Positions 1 to 8,716 are shown, counted from the stretch's first letter. The stretch is DNA of 44,401 bases from Verrucomicrobiota bacterium (GCA_028293565.1 JAQGON010000055.1:1-44401), one strand, 5' to 3'. Translations and numbers: made by a program. Notes: a model not told the origin generated them from the letters alone.

Positions 1-578
1 TCGAGGAGCCCGGCCGCGCGGCGCTGCGCGGCGGAGCGACGGGACTGAGCGCGATCAACACCATCCGGAGCGTCACCAGCGTGAACCTCGACACGCTCCG
101 CCCCGATCCGTGCGTCGAGGGCTACACCACGCCCGGCGGGTATTCCTCCAAGGCCGTGAAACCCATCGCGCTGCGGATGGTGATGGAACTCGCGACGATG
201 ATCCGCCAGGAGTTTCCCGGCCGGTCGCTGTCCGGGCTGGGCGGCATCGAGAGCGGCAACGACGCGGCGCAGTTCATCCTCCTCGGCTCCGACACGGTGC
301 AGGTCTGCACTGGCGTGATGAAGTTCGGCTATGAGTGCGTGAAGCCGATGTGCGACGAGCTGCTCGCGTTCATGGCGAAGCACCGGTTCGAGACGCCCGC
401 GGACTTCAAGGGCCGCAGCCTCGATTATTTCACGACGCATGCGGACCTGGTCCAGCGCCAGGCCGCCCGCAAAGCCGCGCAGAAGGCCGCCGCCGCGGGG
501 ACCAAGGTCGTCAAGAGCGACGGCGAATGGACCGGCGACGAATTCGTGAAGCAATCCGACGCGCTGTCGAAAGCCTGA
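1..578 (+). CDS. preA: Dihydropyrimidine dehydrogenase, plant PYD1-like, C-terminal part (5' truncated by window)
   Basis: The frame is open from base 3, so the gene begins upstream of the window and only the last ~191 codons are seen. The first visible residues include GATGLSAINTI, the FMN-barrel motif of the dihydroorotate/dihydropyrimidine dehydrogenase family. The GGIESGNDAAQFILLGSDTVQVCTG stretch (split here as GGIESGND and GSDTVQVCTG) is the phosphate-binding end of the barrel. The enzyme reduces uracil or thymine to the 5,6-dihydro form, step one of reductive pyrimidine breakdown. Bacterial PreA and mammalian DPD normally end in a two-cluster 4Fe-4S ferredoxin domain. Here the tail has no cysteine clusters and instead reads SLDYFTTHADLV ... 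SDGEWTGDEFVKQ, which I recognise as the tail of plant plastid PYD1. It is followed after 90 bp by the semialdehyde dehydrogenase of the same pathway. A partner PreT-like subunit, if any, is outside the window. Confidence 0.88.
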   Translation, partial: EEPGRAALRGGATGLSAINTIRSVTSVNLDTLRPDPCVEGYTTPGGYSSKAVKPIALRMVMELATMIRQEFPGRSLSGLGGIESGNDAAQFILLGSDTVQVCTGVMKFGYECVKPMCDELLAFMAKHRFETPADFKGRSLDYFTTHADLVQRQAARKAAQKAAAAGTKVVKSDGEWTGDEFVKQSDALSKA

Positions 579-668
579 CCCACCTTCTCCCCCAAAGGGC
601 GCGGGTCGACGCGGATTCGCTGTTTTTCCCAGCCGCCTCGATCCGCGCCCTCCGCGGAAAAATCATCC

Positions 669-2153
669 ATGACCCTCACTGCCTGCCCTCTCTTCATCAA
701 CGGCGAATGGGCCACGCCGAAGATCGCCGCCACGCCGGTCTACAATCCGTCCACCGGCGAGGTGATCGCCGAGTGCCCCGCGGGCGGCGTCGACGAGGTC
801 AATGCCGCGGTCGAGGCCGCCCACGCCGCGTTTCCCGGCTGGCGGGACACTCCGCCGGTCGAGCGCGCGCGGGTGTTTTTCAAATACCGGCAGCTCGTCG
901 AGCAGAACTTCGACCTGCTCTGCCGCACGGTTTCCCGCGAGCACGGCAAGACGCACGCGGAGGCCCGCGGCTCGATTTTCCGCGGGCTCGAAAACATCGA
1001 GTATGCCTGCGGCATCCCGACCCTGCTCTTCGGCGACTCGCTCAAGAACATCGCGCGCGGCGTCGACTGCGAGACGATCAACCTCCCGGTCGGCGTCTGC
1101 GTGGGCATCACGCCCTTCAACTTTCCGGCCATGGTCCCGCTCTGGATGTACCCGCTGGCGCTGGCCTGCGGCAACACGTTCATTCTCAAGCCGAGCGAAA
1201 AAGTGCCGCTGACCGCCGTGCTCCTCGGCCAGTTGCTGGAGCAGGCCGGCATTCCCAAGGGCGTGTTCAACATTGTCCACGGTGGACGCCCGGTCGTCGA
1301 CGCCCTGCTCACGCACCCGAAGGTCAGGGCGATCTCGTTCGTCGGCTCCACGCCGATCGCGAAGCACATCTGGGAAACCGGCACGAAGCACGGCAAGCGC
1401 GTCCAGGCGAACGGCGGCGCGAAGAACTACATTGTGGTCATGCCCGACGCCGACGTCGGCAAGACGGTGGAAAACCTCGCGACCGCGGCGTTCGGCTGCG
1501 CCGGCGAACGTTGCATGGCGGGCTCGACGGCGCTCACCGTCGGAGCGGCGGCCGAGCGCATCCTGCCCGACCTCGTGAAGGCGGCGAAGGCAATCAGGGT
1601 CGGACCCACCGACCGCGCCGCGCAGCCCGACATGGGGCCCGTCATCACGGCGGCGCATCGCGATCGCGTCCTCGGACTGCTCGCCGCGGGTGAAAAGGAG
1701 GGAGCCAAGGTCATCGCCGATGGGCGCAGCGTGAAGGTCGCCGATGCGCCGAAGGGGTTTTATCTCGGCGCGACCGTCGTCGACGGCGTTCAGGACAACA
1801 TGACGCTCGCCCGCGAGGAGGTCTTTGGGCCCGTGCTCAATGTCATGCGAATGGACGATCTCGACGCCGCGATCGAACAGGCCGGCAAATCCGCGTTCGG
1901 GAACGGCGCGGCGATCTTCACGAACAGCGGACGCGCCGCCCGGGAATTCACGATGCGCGTCAAGGCCGGCATGGTCGGCGTGAACGTCGGCGTCCCCGCC
2001 ACGATGGCGATGTTCCCCTTCACCGGCTGGGACGATTCATTCTACGGCGACCTGCACCTCCAGGGAAAGGAAGCCGTGCAGTTCTACACCCAGCAGAAGG
2101 TGATCTCGACCCGCTGGTTCGGCGGCGACGTCGGCGACGTCTGGAAAAAGTGA
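669..2153 (+). CDS. mmsA: (Methyl)malonate-semialdehyde dehydrogenase, CoA-acylating
   Basis: This is a full-length 494-residue aldehyde dehydrogenase of the MMSDH (ALDH6/IolA/MmsA) type. Visible marks are TPFNFPAMVPLWM in the cofactor-binding half, SFVGSTPIAKHI, NGGAKNYIVVMPDAD, and the catalytic segment GCAGERCMAGS with nucleophile Cys282. The family oxidises malonate semialdehyde or methylmalonate semialdehyde with NAD+ and CoA to acetyl-CoA or propionyl-CoA with release of CO2. In this operon it would finish uracil and thymine catabolism, taking the product of the transaminase at 5210-6550. The same family also serves valine and inositol breakdown, so the role is inferred from the neighbours. 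The gap to the preceding gene (90 bp) has a weak stem-loop (597-604 with 643-650). I see no strong Shine-Dalgarno sequence before the ATG. Confidence 0.93.
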   Translation: MTLTACPLFINGEWATPKIAATPVYNPSTGEVIAECPAGGVDEVNAAVEAAHAAFPGWRDTPPVERARVFFKYRQLVEQNFDLLCRTVSREHGKTHAEARGSIFRGLENIEYACGIPTLLFGDSLKNIARGVDCETINLPVGVCVGITPFNFPAMVPLWMYPLALACGNTFILKPSEKVPLTAVLLGQLLEQAGIPKGVFNIVHGGRPVVDALLTHPKVRAISFVGSTPIAKHIWETGTKHGKRVQANGGAKNYIVVMPDADVGKTVENLATAAFGCAGERCMAGSTALTVGAAAERILPDLVKAAKAIRVGPTDRAAQPDMGPVITAAHRDRVLGLLAAGEKEGAKVIADGRSVKVADAPKGFYLGATVVDGVQDNMTLAREEVFGPVLNVMRMDDLDAAIEQAGKSAFGNGAAIFTNSGRAAREFTMRVKAGMVGVNVGVPATMAMFPFTGWDDSFYGDLHLQGKEAVQFYTQQKVISTRWFGGDVGDVWKK

Positions 2154-2198
2154 AGGCGCGGCAAAATCCGCCGGTGCCGAACACATCACATTCCTGAC

Positions 2199-3581
2199 AT
2201 GAGCCTGCTGATCAAAAACGGCGAGATCATCACCGCCGATTCGCGGTATGTTGCGGATATCTACTGCGAGGGTGAAACGATCACCCGCATCGACCGGAAT
2301 CTCTCCGTCCCGGCGGGCGCGGAGGTGATCGATGCGACCGGAAAATTTGTCTTTCCCGGTTTCATCGATCCGCACGTCCATATTTACCTGCCCTTCATGG
2401 GGACGTTTTCCAAGGACACGTACGAGACGGGTTCGAAGGCCGCGCTCGTCGGCGGAACGACGACCCTGATCGAGATGTGCTGCCCGTCGCGCAAGGACGA
2501 CGCCCTGGCCTCGTTCGATCTCTGGATGAGCCAGGCCGTCGGAAAGTCGGCCTGCGATTTCACCTTCCACATGGGCGTGACAAAGTTCGCCGACGACACC
2601 GGGGCGCAGCTCCGCGAAATCGTGCGGCGGGGAATCAGCTCGTTTAAGATCTTCCTCGCCTACAAGGGGGCGTTCGGGATCGACGACACCGAACTCTACC
2701 GGACCCTGAAGCTCGCGAAGGAACTGGGCGTGATCGTCACGGCCCACTGCGAAAACGAGACGCTGGTGGCCGAACGCTGCCGGGAACTCCTCGCCGCCGG
2801 AAAGACGGATCCGGGCCAGCATCATGAGAGTCGTCCGCCGGCGGTGGAGGCGGAAGGCGTGCATCACCTGATGACGTTCGCCGAGGTGACTGGCGCGGCG
2901 ACGTACATCGTTCACCTCAGCTGCCAGGAGGCGCTCGACGAGGCGATGGCCGCGCGCCGGCGCGGGGTGCGCGTGGCCGTCGAGACGCTGATCCAGTATC
3001 TCACCCTCGACAAAACCGATGCCGAACGCGGGAACTTCGAGGGCGCGAAGTACGTGATGTCGCCGCCGCTGCGCGACGCCCGCAACCAGGCGGTCCTCTG
3101 GAACGGTCTCCGCAACGGGCTCATCCAGACCGTCGCCACCGACCACGCGCCGTTTGACTTCCAGAAGCAAAAACCGATGGGCCGGGAGGACTTCACCAAG
3201 ATTCCCAACGGCATCCCGTCGCTCGAGGAACGCATCAACCTCCTCTACACCTACGGCGTGAAAACCGGCAAGATCGACCTCCACAAACTCGTGGACGTCG
3301 CGAGCACGCAGGTCGCGAAACTCTTCGACCTGTTTCCGCGGAAGGGAACAATCCAGCCCGGCGCCGACGCGGACCTCGTGGTGTTCGACCCGGATTATCG
3401 CGGCCGGATCTCGGCGAAGACCCAGCTGATGAACGTCGACTACAGCGCGTTCGAAGGCTGGCCGGTCGAGGGCCGCCCCAGCGTGGTGACGGTGCGCGGA
3501 GCGGTCGCCGCCCGCGATGGAAAATTCACCGGCACCGTGGGACGAGGTCAGTTTCTCCGCCGGAGCCCCAGCCATTTTTAA
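2199..3581 (+). CDS. hydA: Dihydropyrimidinase (cyclic amidohydrolase)
   Basis: This 460-residue amidohydrolase has the normal family length. It opens the ring of dihydrouracil/dihydrothymine to N-carbamoyl-beta-amino acids. The dinuclear metal site is complete: His59 and His61 in GFIDPHVH, a lysine in SSFKIFLAYKG (Lys150, the expected carbamylated bridging residue), His183 in TAHCENE, His239 in VHLSCQEA and Asp315 in ATDHAPF. The end is typical too, with GTIQPGADADLVVFDP. One local difference is VETLIQYL, where most hydantoinases/dihydropyrimidinases have ETCPQYL. The gene starts 45 bp after mmsA in the same direction and is followed by a permease. D-hydantoinase activity on other cyclic ureides is possible, but the operon favours pyrimidines. 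A stem-loop element follows directly at the stop codon. Confidence 0.95.
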   Translation: MSLLIKNGEIITADSRYVADIYCEGETITRIDRNLSVPAGAEVIDATGKFVFPGFIDPHVHIYLPFMGTFSKDTYETGSKAALVGGTTTLIEMCCPSRKDDALASFDLWMSQAVGKSACDFTFHMGVTKFADDTGAQLREIVRRGISSFKIFLAYKGAFGIDDTELYRTLKLAKELGVIVTAHCENETLVAERCRELLAAGKTDPGQHHESRPPAVEAEGVHHLMTFAEVTGAATYIVHLSCQEALDEAMAARRRGVRVAVETLIQYLTLDKTDAERGNFEGAKYVMSPPLRDARNQAVLWNGLRNGLIQTVATDHAPFDFQKQKPMGREDFTKIPNGIPSLEERINLLYTYGVKTGKIDLHKLVDVASTQVAKLFDLFPRKGTIQPGADADLVVFDPDYRGRISAKTQLMNVDYSAFEGWPVEGRPSVVTVRGAVAARDGKFTGTVGRGQFLRRSPSHF

Positions 3582-3582
3582 C

Positions 3583-3619
3583 CGCGAACCGAAGTGAATC
3601 CACCCGGTTCCGATTCGCG
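3583..3619. repeat. Imperfect stem-loop between hydA and permease
   Basis: CGCGAACCGAA (3583-3593) and TCCGATTCGCG (3609-3619) pair at 9 of 11 positions around a 15-base loop, directly after the hydA stop codon. The preceding TTTTTAACC is like the left edge of the larger inverted repeat at 11057-11173, so this may be a decayed copy of the same element. It could attenuate or stabilise mRNA within the operon. Confidence 0.4.
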
Positions 3620-3645
3620 TGCATCAACGCCCACCCGCGCTTGAA

Positions 3646-3652
3646 AAGGAGG
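3646..3652 (+). promoter_or_regulatory. Strong Shine-Dalgarno that fixes the permease start
   Basis: AAGGAGG lies 9 bases before the GTG at 3662. An in-frame TTG at 3641 would place this site inside the coding region, so the GTG is the better start. Clear Shine-Dalgarno sites are uncommon in this window, which makes this one stand out. Confidence 0.75.
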
Positions 3653-3661
3653 GAGCCACCG

Positions 3662-5131
3662 GTGTCGCATCTGTCCACTCCTGAATTCTCGAATCGCGCC
3701 TTGTGCAACGAGGACCTCGCGCCCGTGCCGCCGGATCGCCGGAAATGGGGCGTCCTCAGTTTCGCGGCGCTGTGGATTTCCATGTCGGCCTGCATTCCGA
3801 CCTACATGCTCGCCTCATCGCTGATCGGCGGCGGCATGAATTGGTGGCAGGCGGTGCTCACGATTTTTCTGGGAAACCTGATCGTGCTGATCCCGATGGT
3901 GCTGAATGCGCACGCGGGAACGCGCTATGGGATTCCGTTTCCGGTCTTTTGCCGCGCCTCGTTCGGCACGCGCGGCGCGAACATCCCGGCGCTGATGCGC
4001 GCGTTGGTCGCCTGCGGCTGGTTCGGCATCCAGACGTACATCGGCGGCGAGGCGATCTACAAGATCGTCTCCGTCTTCTGGCCCGCGATCGCGTCCGGGC
4101 GCCATGGCGCCTTTGGAATCACCGCGCCGGAATTCGCCTGCTTCATGTTTTTCTGGGCGGTCAACATGCTCGTGATCTACAAGGGCATCGATTCGATCCG
4201 GCTGCTCCTGAACATCAAGGCCCCGCTCCTGATCGCCCTGGGCCTTCTCCTGCTGTGGTGGGCGTGGCGCGCGGCCGGCGGGTTCGGGCCGATCCTCTCG
4301 CAGCCGTCCGCGTTCGACCCGGGACAACCCAAGGCCGGCGGGTTCTGGCACTTTTTCTTCCCGGCGCTCACGGGCATGATCGGTTTCTGGGCCACGCTCT
4401 CCCTCAACATCCCGGATTTTTCCCGCTATGCGAAGTCGCAGCGCGACCAGGTCCTCGGGCAGGCGCTCGGGCTGCCGCTGACGATGGCGCTGTACTCGTT
4501 CATCGGCGTCGCGGTGACTTCCGCCACGACAATCATTTTCGGCCGGACGATCTGGGATCCCGTCGACGTGCTCACGCGTTTCAGGAATCCGGTCGTGCTC
4601 GTCCTCGCCATGCTGGCCCTCTGCCTCGCCACGCTGGCCACGAACATCGCCGCCAACGTCGTCAGCCCGGCGAATGATTTCGCCCAGCTGTCGCCCAGCA
4701 GGATCACCTTCCGGATCGGCGGGCTCGTCACGGGACTGATCGGCATCGCGATGATGCCGTGGAAACTCGTCGCCGACCCCTCCGGATACATTTTCACCTG
4801 GCTGATTGGCTACAGCGCGCTGCTGGGGCCGATCGGGGGGATCATGATCGCCGACTATTTCGTCTACCGGAAGCGTCAGCTGAACGTCGCCGCGCTTTAT
4901 TCGGCCGAAGGCGATTATACCTACCGCCGCGGCTTCAGCATCGTCGCGATCGTCGCCCTCCTCGCCGGCGCGCTTCCGAGCCTCCCGGGGTTTCTGGCCA
5001 CGGTGAAATTCATCGACGGCGCCGCGGTGCCGGCCTTTTTCCTCGGTCTCTACAGCTACGCCTGGTTCGTCGGCTTCGGCATCGCGTTCGCCGTGTACCT
5101 CGCCGGCCGAAGGCTCGCGCCCCATTCCTGA
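3662..5131 (+). CDS. NCS1-family nucleobase:cation symporter
   Basis: A 489-residue, very hydrophobic protein with about twelve membrane segments. The N-terminal NEDLAPVPPDRRKWG segment is the NCS1 hallmark (compare NxDLxPxPxxxRxW in Mhp1 and cytosine/uracil permeases), followed by SLIGGGMNWWQAVLTIFLGNL. The family brings in uracil, thymine, hydantoins, allantoin or cytosine with Na+ or H+. Since it sits between dihydropyrimidinase and the transaminase, a pyrimidine or dihydropyrimidine is the likely cargo, but substrate cannot be read from sequence. FWATLSLNIPDFSRYAKSQ and the conserved NIAANVVSPANDF stretch further support NCS1. The GTG start is chosen because of the Shine-Dalgarno at 3646-3652. 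The gap from hydA is 80 bp and to the next gene 78 bp. Confidence 0.9.
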   Translation: MSHLSTPEFSNRALCNEDLAPVPPDRRKWGVLSFAALWISMSACIPTYMLASSLIGGGMNWWQAVLTIFLGNLIVLIPMVLNAHAGTRYGIPFPVFCRASFGTRGANIPALMRALVACGWFGIQTYIGGEAIYKIVSVFWPAIASGRHGAFGITAPEFACFMFFWAVNMLVIYKGIDSIRLLLNIKAPLLIALGLLLLWWAWRAAGGFGPILSQPSAFDPGQPKAGGFWHFFFPALTGMIGFWATLSLNIPDFSRYAKSQRDQVLGQALGLPLTMALYSFIGVAVTSATTIIFGRTIWDPVDVLTRFRNPVVLVLAMLALCLATLATNIAANVVSPANDFAQLSPSRITFRIGGLVTGLIGIAMMPWKLVADPSGYIFTWLIGYSALLGPIGGIMIADYFVYRKRQLNVAALYSAEGDYTYRRGFSIVAIVALLAGALPSLPGFLATVKFIDGAAVPAFFLGLYSYAWFVGFGIAFAVYLAGRRLAPHS

Positions 5132-5209
5132 CCCATCGAGGGCGTTCATTCGCGGTTGAATCGTTCGTTTCTCCCCAGTTAAACACCGCTGCTCCCGCAA
5201 ACATTCCCC

Positions 5210-6550
5210 ATGAAATCGATTCCGCTTCCTTCCACTTCCCATGTGCCGCGGCCGTATGCGGGCCCGTCCGCCGCCGAAGTCCAGAAGCTGCGCCAGCAGC
5301 ACCTCAATCCCGGCCTGGTCCTCTACTACAAGCAGCCGATCATGATCGTGGAGGGGAAAATGCAGTGGGTGTGGGACCACACCGGCAAGCGGTACCTCGA
5401 TGGCCTCGGCGGCATCGTCACGGTGAGCGTCGGTCATTGCCATCCGCACGTCGTCGCCGCGGCGAACCGCCAGAACGAAACCCTCCAGCACGCGACCACG
5501 CTTTATCTCCATCCCAATATCGCGCAGTACGCGGAAAAACTGGCGGGGAAGATGCCCGGCGACCTGAAGGTCTGCTATTTCGTCAACTCGGGCTCGGAGG
5601 CCAACGACCTCGCGCTGCTGATGGCGCGGCTCTACACCGGCAACTACGACGTCATCGCGCTCCGCAACGCGTACCACGGAGGCAACGCCGCCGGCATGGG
5701 CGTCACCGCCAACAGCGGCTGGAAATTCAACGTCCCCCACTCCTTCGGCGTTCATCACGCCGCGATGCCTTATCCCTACCGCGGACATTTCGGCTATGAC
5801 GACCCCGAGGCGGGCCGGAAATATGCCGACGACGTGAAGCAGGTCATCGAGTACACCACGCCAGGCAAGGTCGCGGCGTTCATCGCCGAGTCGATGCAGG
5901 GCGTCGGCGGCTTTGTCGAATTTCCCGCGAACTACCTCAAGCACGCCTACGAGCACGTGCGCGCAGCGGGCGGAGTCTGCATCGCGGACGAGGTCCAGAC
6001 GGGGTTTGGGCGGACCGGCACGCACTTCTGGGGATTCGAAAATCACGGGGTCATCCCCGACATCGTCACGATGGCGAAGGGCATCGGCAACGGCGCGCCG
6101 CTCGCGGCCGTGGTCACCACGCCGAAGATCGCCTCGGTGCTCACGCAGAAGACCCATTTCAACACCTTCGGCGGAAACCCGGTGGTTAGCGCGATCGGCA
6201 CCGCCGTGCTCGAAGTGATGGAAAACGAAAACACCCAGGCCAACTCCCTCAAGCTCGGCGCCCACATTCTGGCCGGCCTCGGGAAACTCAAGGCGAAGCA
6301 CCAGGTCATCGGCGACGTCCGGGGCAAGGGACTCATGCTCGGCATCGAGTTCGTCAAGGACCGCGCCACGAAGGAGCCCGCGAAGGAAATCTGCGCGCAG
6401 GTCGTCGAGAACGCGCGCGAACTCGGGCTGTTGCTCGGCAAGGGCGGACTCTGGGGCCAGACCGTGCGCTTCGCCCCGCCAATGTGCATCACGCAGGCCG
6501 ACGCCGATTTCCTCCTCGCCGCCCTGGACGAAGCCATCGGCGCAATTTGA
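5210..6550 (+). CDS. Class III aminotransferase, AGXT2-like (beta-alanine / 3-aminoisobutyrate transaminase)
   Basis: A 446-residue PLP enzyme of fold type I, class III. GIVTVSVGHCHPHVV near the N-terminus, VNSGSEANDLALLMA, CIADEVQTGFGR (Asp260 for the PLP ring nitrogen) and VTMAKGIGNGAPLAA (Lys290, Schiff base) are all present, as is HFNTFGGNP. The sequence closely follows animal AGXT2 and its plant homologue (PYD4), including the GDVRGKGLM segment. AGXT2-type enzymes use beta-alanine or 3-aminoisobutyrate with pyruvate or glyoxylate. The product malonate semialdehyde would be the substrate of the mmsA product. It is the last gene of the pyrimidine operon and converges on the minus-strand aminotransferase 61 bp away. 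Alternative: alanine:glyoxylate transaminase with broader substrates. Confidence 0.9.
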   Translation: MKSIPLPSTSHVPRPYAGPSAAEVQKLRQQHLNPGLVLYYKQPIMIVEGKMQWVWDHTGKRYLDGLGGIVTVSVGHCHPHVVAAANRQNETLQHATTLYLHPNIAQYAEKLAGKMPGDLKVCYFVNSGSEANDLALLMARLYTGNYDVIALRNAYHGGNAAGMGVTANSGWKFNVPHSFGVHHAAMPYPYRGHFGYDDPEAGRKYADDVKQVIEYTTPGKVAAFIAESMQGVGGFVEFPANYLKHAYEHVRAAGGVCIADEVQTGFGRTGTHFWGFENHGVIPDIVTMAKGIGNGAPLAAVVTTPKIASVLTQKTHFNTFGGNPVVSAIGTAVLEVMENENTQANSLKLGAHILAGLGKLKAKHQVIGDVRGKGLMLGIEFVKDRATKEPAKEICAQVVENARELGLLLGKGGLWGQTVRFAPPMCITQADADFLLAALDEAIGAI

Positions 6551-6611
6551 CAGTCTGCCCGCCCGCCGGAACCGGCCTTCGGCGCGCGGAGCTTCGCGTG
6601 CGCTCCGGGAA

Positions 6612-7766
6612 CTACCCCCGCTTCAGCTTCAGCAGCCGCTCTCCCGCGGCGTGAAGCGTCTCGGGCCGCTTCGCGAAATTCAGCCGCACGTAGCGATTCT
6701 CGCCGGGGGCGAAAAAACTCGAGCCTGGCACCGGAGCGACGCCGATCTCGCGCGCCATCCAGTGCGAGAACTCGATGTCGCTCGCGTACCCAAAGGGGGA
6801 GATGTCCACCATCACGAAATACGCGCCTTCGGGCCGCGTGTAGCTCAGCCCGGTCCGATCCAGATAGCCCAGCAGGATTTCCCGGGAATGCGCGTATTTC
6901 GCCGCGAGTTCATCATAGTAGCTCGCCGGGAAATTAAGCGCCGTGACGACCGCATGCTGGAGCGGCGCAGGGGCGCCGACGGTCAGAAAGTCATGCACTT
7001 TTCTCGCCTGCGCGATGATTCCGGAGGCGGCATGCACGTAACCGAGGCGCCAGCCGGTGATCGAAAAGGTCTTTGAAAGCGACGAACACATCAGCGTGCG
7101 CTTCGCCATTCCCGGCAGCGTGGCGAAATACGTGTGCCGATGCGGGGCGAACACGATGTGCTCATAGACCTCGTCCGTGAGCACAAACACGTCGAACTCC
7201 TCCGCCAGCGCCGCGACCTGGCCGAGTTCCTCGGGCGTGAACACGCGGCCGCAGGGATTGGACGGATTGCAGAGGATGAAGGCCTTCAGCCCGCTCGCGA
7301 ACGCCCGCCGCAATTCGGCGGGATCGAAACGATAATGGGGCGGATGCAGCGGTACGTGCACCGCCTCGGCGCCGGTGAGAATCGCGTCCGCATTGTAGTT
7401 TTCATAGAAAGGCGTGAACAGACCGACCCGGTCGCCCGGATCGCAGACCGTCATCATGGCGGCCATCATCGCCTCCGTCGCGCCGCAGGTGACCACGAGC
7501 TCCCGCTCGGGCGCCACCGGAATCCCCATGAAGCGCGTGAGCTTGGCGGCGAGGGCGTCCCGCAACTCCGGCGAACCCCATGTGACAGCGTACTGATGGC
7601 GCCCGGCATCCATGGCGTCCTTTCCCGCCTGGACCAGCGCCGCCGGCGGATCCCAGTCGGGAAACCCCTGGGCCAGGTTGATCGCGCCGTGCTGCTGCGC
7701 GACACGCGACATCTCCCGGATCAGCGATTCGGTGAAGACAGCGGTGCGCTTCGAGGTCTGGGGCAT
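6612..7766 (-). CDS. Class I/II PLP aminotransferase, methionine/kynurenine aminotransferase-like
   Basis: A 384-residue fold-type I aminotransferase. Characteristic segments are INLAQGFPDWDPP, CNPSNPCGRVFT (Asn170), LTDEVYEH (Asp198 and Tyr201) and SSLSKTFSITGWRLGY (Lys232 binds PLP). The subgroup with QGFPDF-like N-termini includes E. coli YbdL and kynurenine/glutamine transaminase K, which act on methionine, glutamine and aromatic residues. The exact substrate is not decidable here. It stands alone on the minus strand between the pyrimidine operon and the LysM lipoprotein gene (59 bp downstream of it), so it may share that gene's transcript. No clear ribosome-binding site precedes the ATG. 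Confidence 0.88.
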   Translation of the reverse strand: MPQTSKRTAVFTESLIREMSRVAQQHGAINLAQGFPDWDPPAALVQAGKDAMDAGRHQYAVTWGSPELRDALAAKLTRFMGIPVAPERELVVTCGATEAMMAAMMTVCDPGDRVGLFTPFYENYNADAILTGAEAVHVPLHPPHYRFDPAELRRAFASGLKAFILCNPSNPCGRVFTPEELGQVAALAEEFDVFVLTDEVYEHIVFAPHRHTYFATLPGMAKRTLMCSSLSKTFSITGWRLGYVHAASGIIAQARKVHDFLTVGAPAPLQHAVVTALNFPASYYDELAAKYAHSREILLGYLDRTGLSYTRPEGAYFVMVDISPFGYASDIEFSHWMAREIGVAPVPGSSFFAPGENRYVRLNFAKRPETLHAAGERLLKLKRG

Positions 7767-7825
7767 CGTCGGCCTGGCTTCGGGAATAAAAAGGAGCCTG
7801 CAGACGCGGGACCCCCGGCATTTCC

Positions 7826-8716
7826 TTATTGGGGAATTTTGATCTGCATGCCGAGCCGGAGGGAATTCTCGCTCGGGAGGACATCGCGGTTGGCCTCGTA
7901 GATGTCCCGCCAGCGCGAGCGGTTGCCGTAATATTTCTGGGCGAGGCTGAACAGGGTGTCGCCCTTCGCCACCGTGTGCCGGCGTCCAGCCGACGCGGCC
8001 AGCGCGGCCGCGCTGGACGGTTTCGTCGGAGCCATGCGGGTGCCTGCCGGGAGCGGGACGCGCTGGACCCGCGGAGCCTCGTCGGGCGGCGACTCAACGG
8101 GCGCATACGTGACAGGCGAATCGTCGGCGGGCGCGGCGGCCTGCTCCACGGGGGCGGCCGGAACCGTGATGACCGGCCCGCCCGCGGACGTCAGCGGCCC
8201 GCGGGAGACCACCGCCGGGGCGGGAACGCCGGCCTGCAGCGCCTTCAGCTCGGCCTTGAGCTGGTCGTTTTCGCGGAGGAGGCGGTCGATCTGGTCCTGC
8301 GTCTCGAGCCGCTCGGCCTGGCTCTCGAGCGGGGTCGCAGGCAGGGTGCGGGCAAACTCGCGGCGGGCATTTTCGATCAGGCCGCGCACGTAGACCGCCT
8401 GCCGCGCGTTGGGCTGGAGCTCGAGGTAGCGGCGAAAATGATAGGTCGCGGCGATCGGATCCTTCATGTGCCGCTGAAGGATCAGGCCCGCCTCGAGGTG
8501 CGACTCCGGCGCGGTGTCGTCGCGCTTGGCGATGACCTTCAGGTAGGCGTTGAGGGCTTCCTGGTTGCGGCCCTGTTTCGAGAGCTGCTGGCCCTCGCGG
8601 TAGTACGGTTCCTCGGTCTCCGAGGAAAACGTCAGCGTTTCACCGCGATCGCACCCCGCCAGCAGCGCCAGTGCGGCCAACGCGAGCAGGGCGGGAATGT
8701 TCAGGCGTTTTCGCAT
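7826..8716 (-). CDS. Lipoprotein with TPR-like region, coiled coil and C-terminal LysM domain
   Basis: The 296-residue product begins with a short basic segment, a hydrophobic stretch and the lipobox LLAGC (Cys22), so it is probably a membrane-anchored lipoprotein. Residues ~35-110 form TPR-like helices (EGQQLSKQGRNQEALNAYLKV). Residues ~125-155 are charged with heptad character (coiled coil). A proline/alanine-rich linker follows. The last ~50 residues are a LysM domain, HTVAKGDTLFSLAQKYYGN...YEANRD...LRLGMQIKIP, which binds peptidoglycan. It probably tethers the envelope to the wall or scaffolds a cell-wall complex. It is divergent from kdsD with a 77-bp shared upstream region. The biological role is unknown. 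Confidence 0.85.
   Translation of the reverse strand: MRKRLNIPALLALAALALLAGCDRGETLTFSSETEEPYYREGQQLSKQGRNQEALNAYLKVIAKRDDTAPESHLEAGLILQRHMKDPIAATYHFRRYLELQPNARQAVYVRGLIENARREFARTLPATPLESQAERLETQDQIDRLLRENDQLKAELKALQAGVPAPAVVSRGPLTSAGGPVITVPAAPVEQAAAPADDSPVTYAPVESPPDEAPRVQRVPLPAGTRMAPTKPSSAAALAASAGRRHTVAKGDTLFSLAQKYYGNRSRWRDIYEANRDVLPSENSLRLGMQIKIPQ

Noticed and set aside
3815-6301. An 828-codon minus-strand frame across the permease and transaminase
   Set aside because: Same signature of a GC-driven antisense frame; both plus-strand genes have full catalytic or family motifs.
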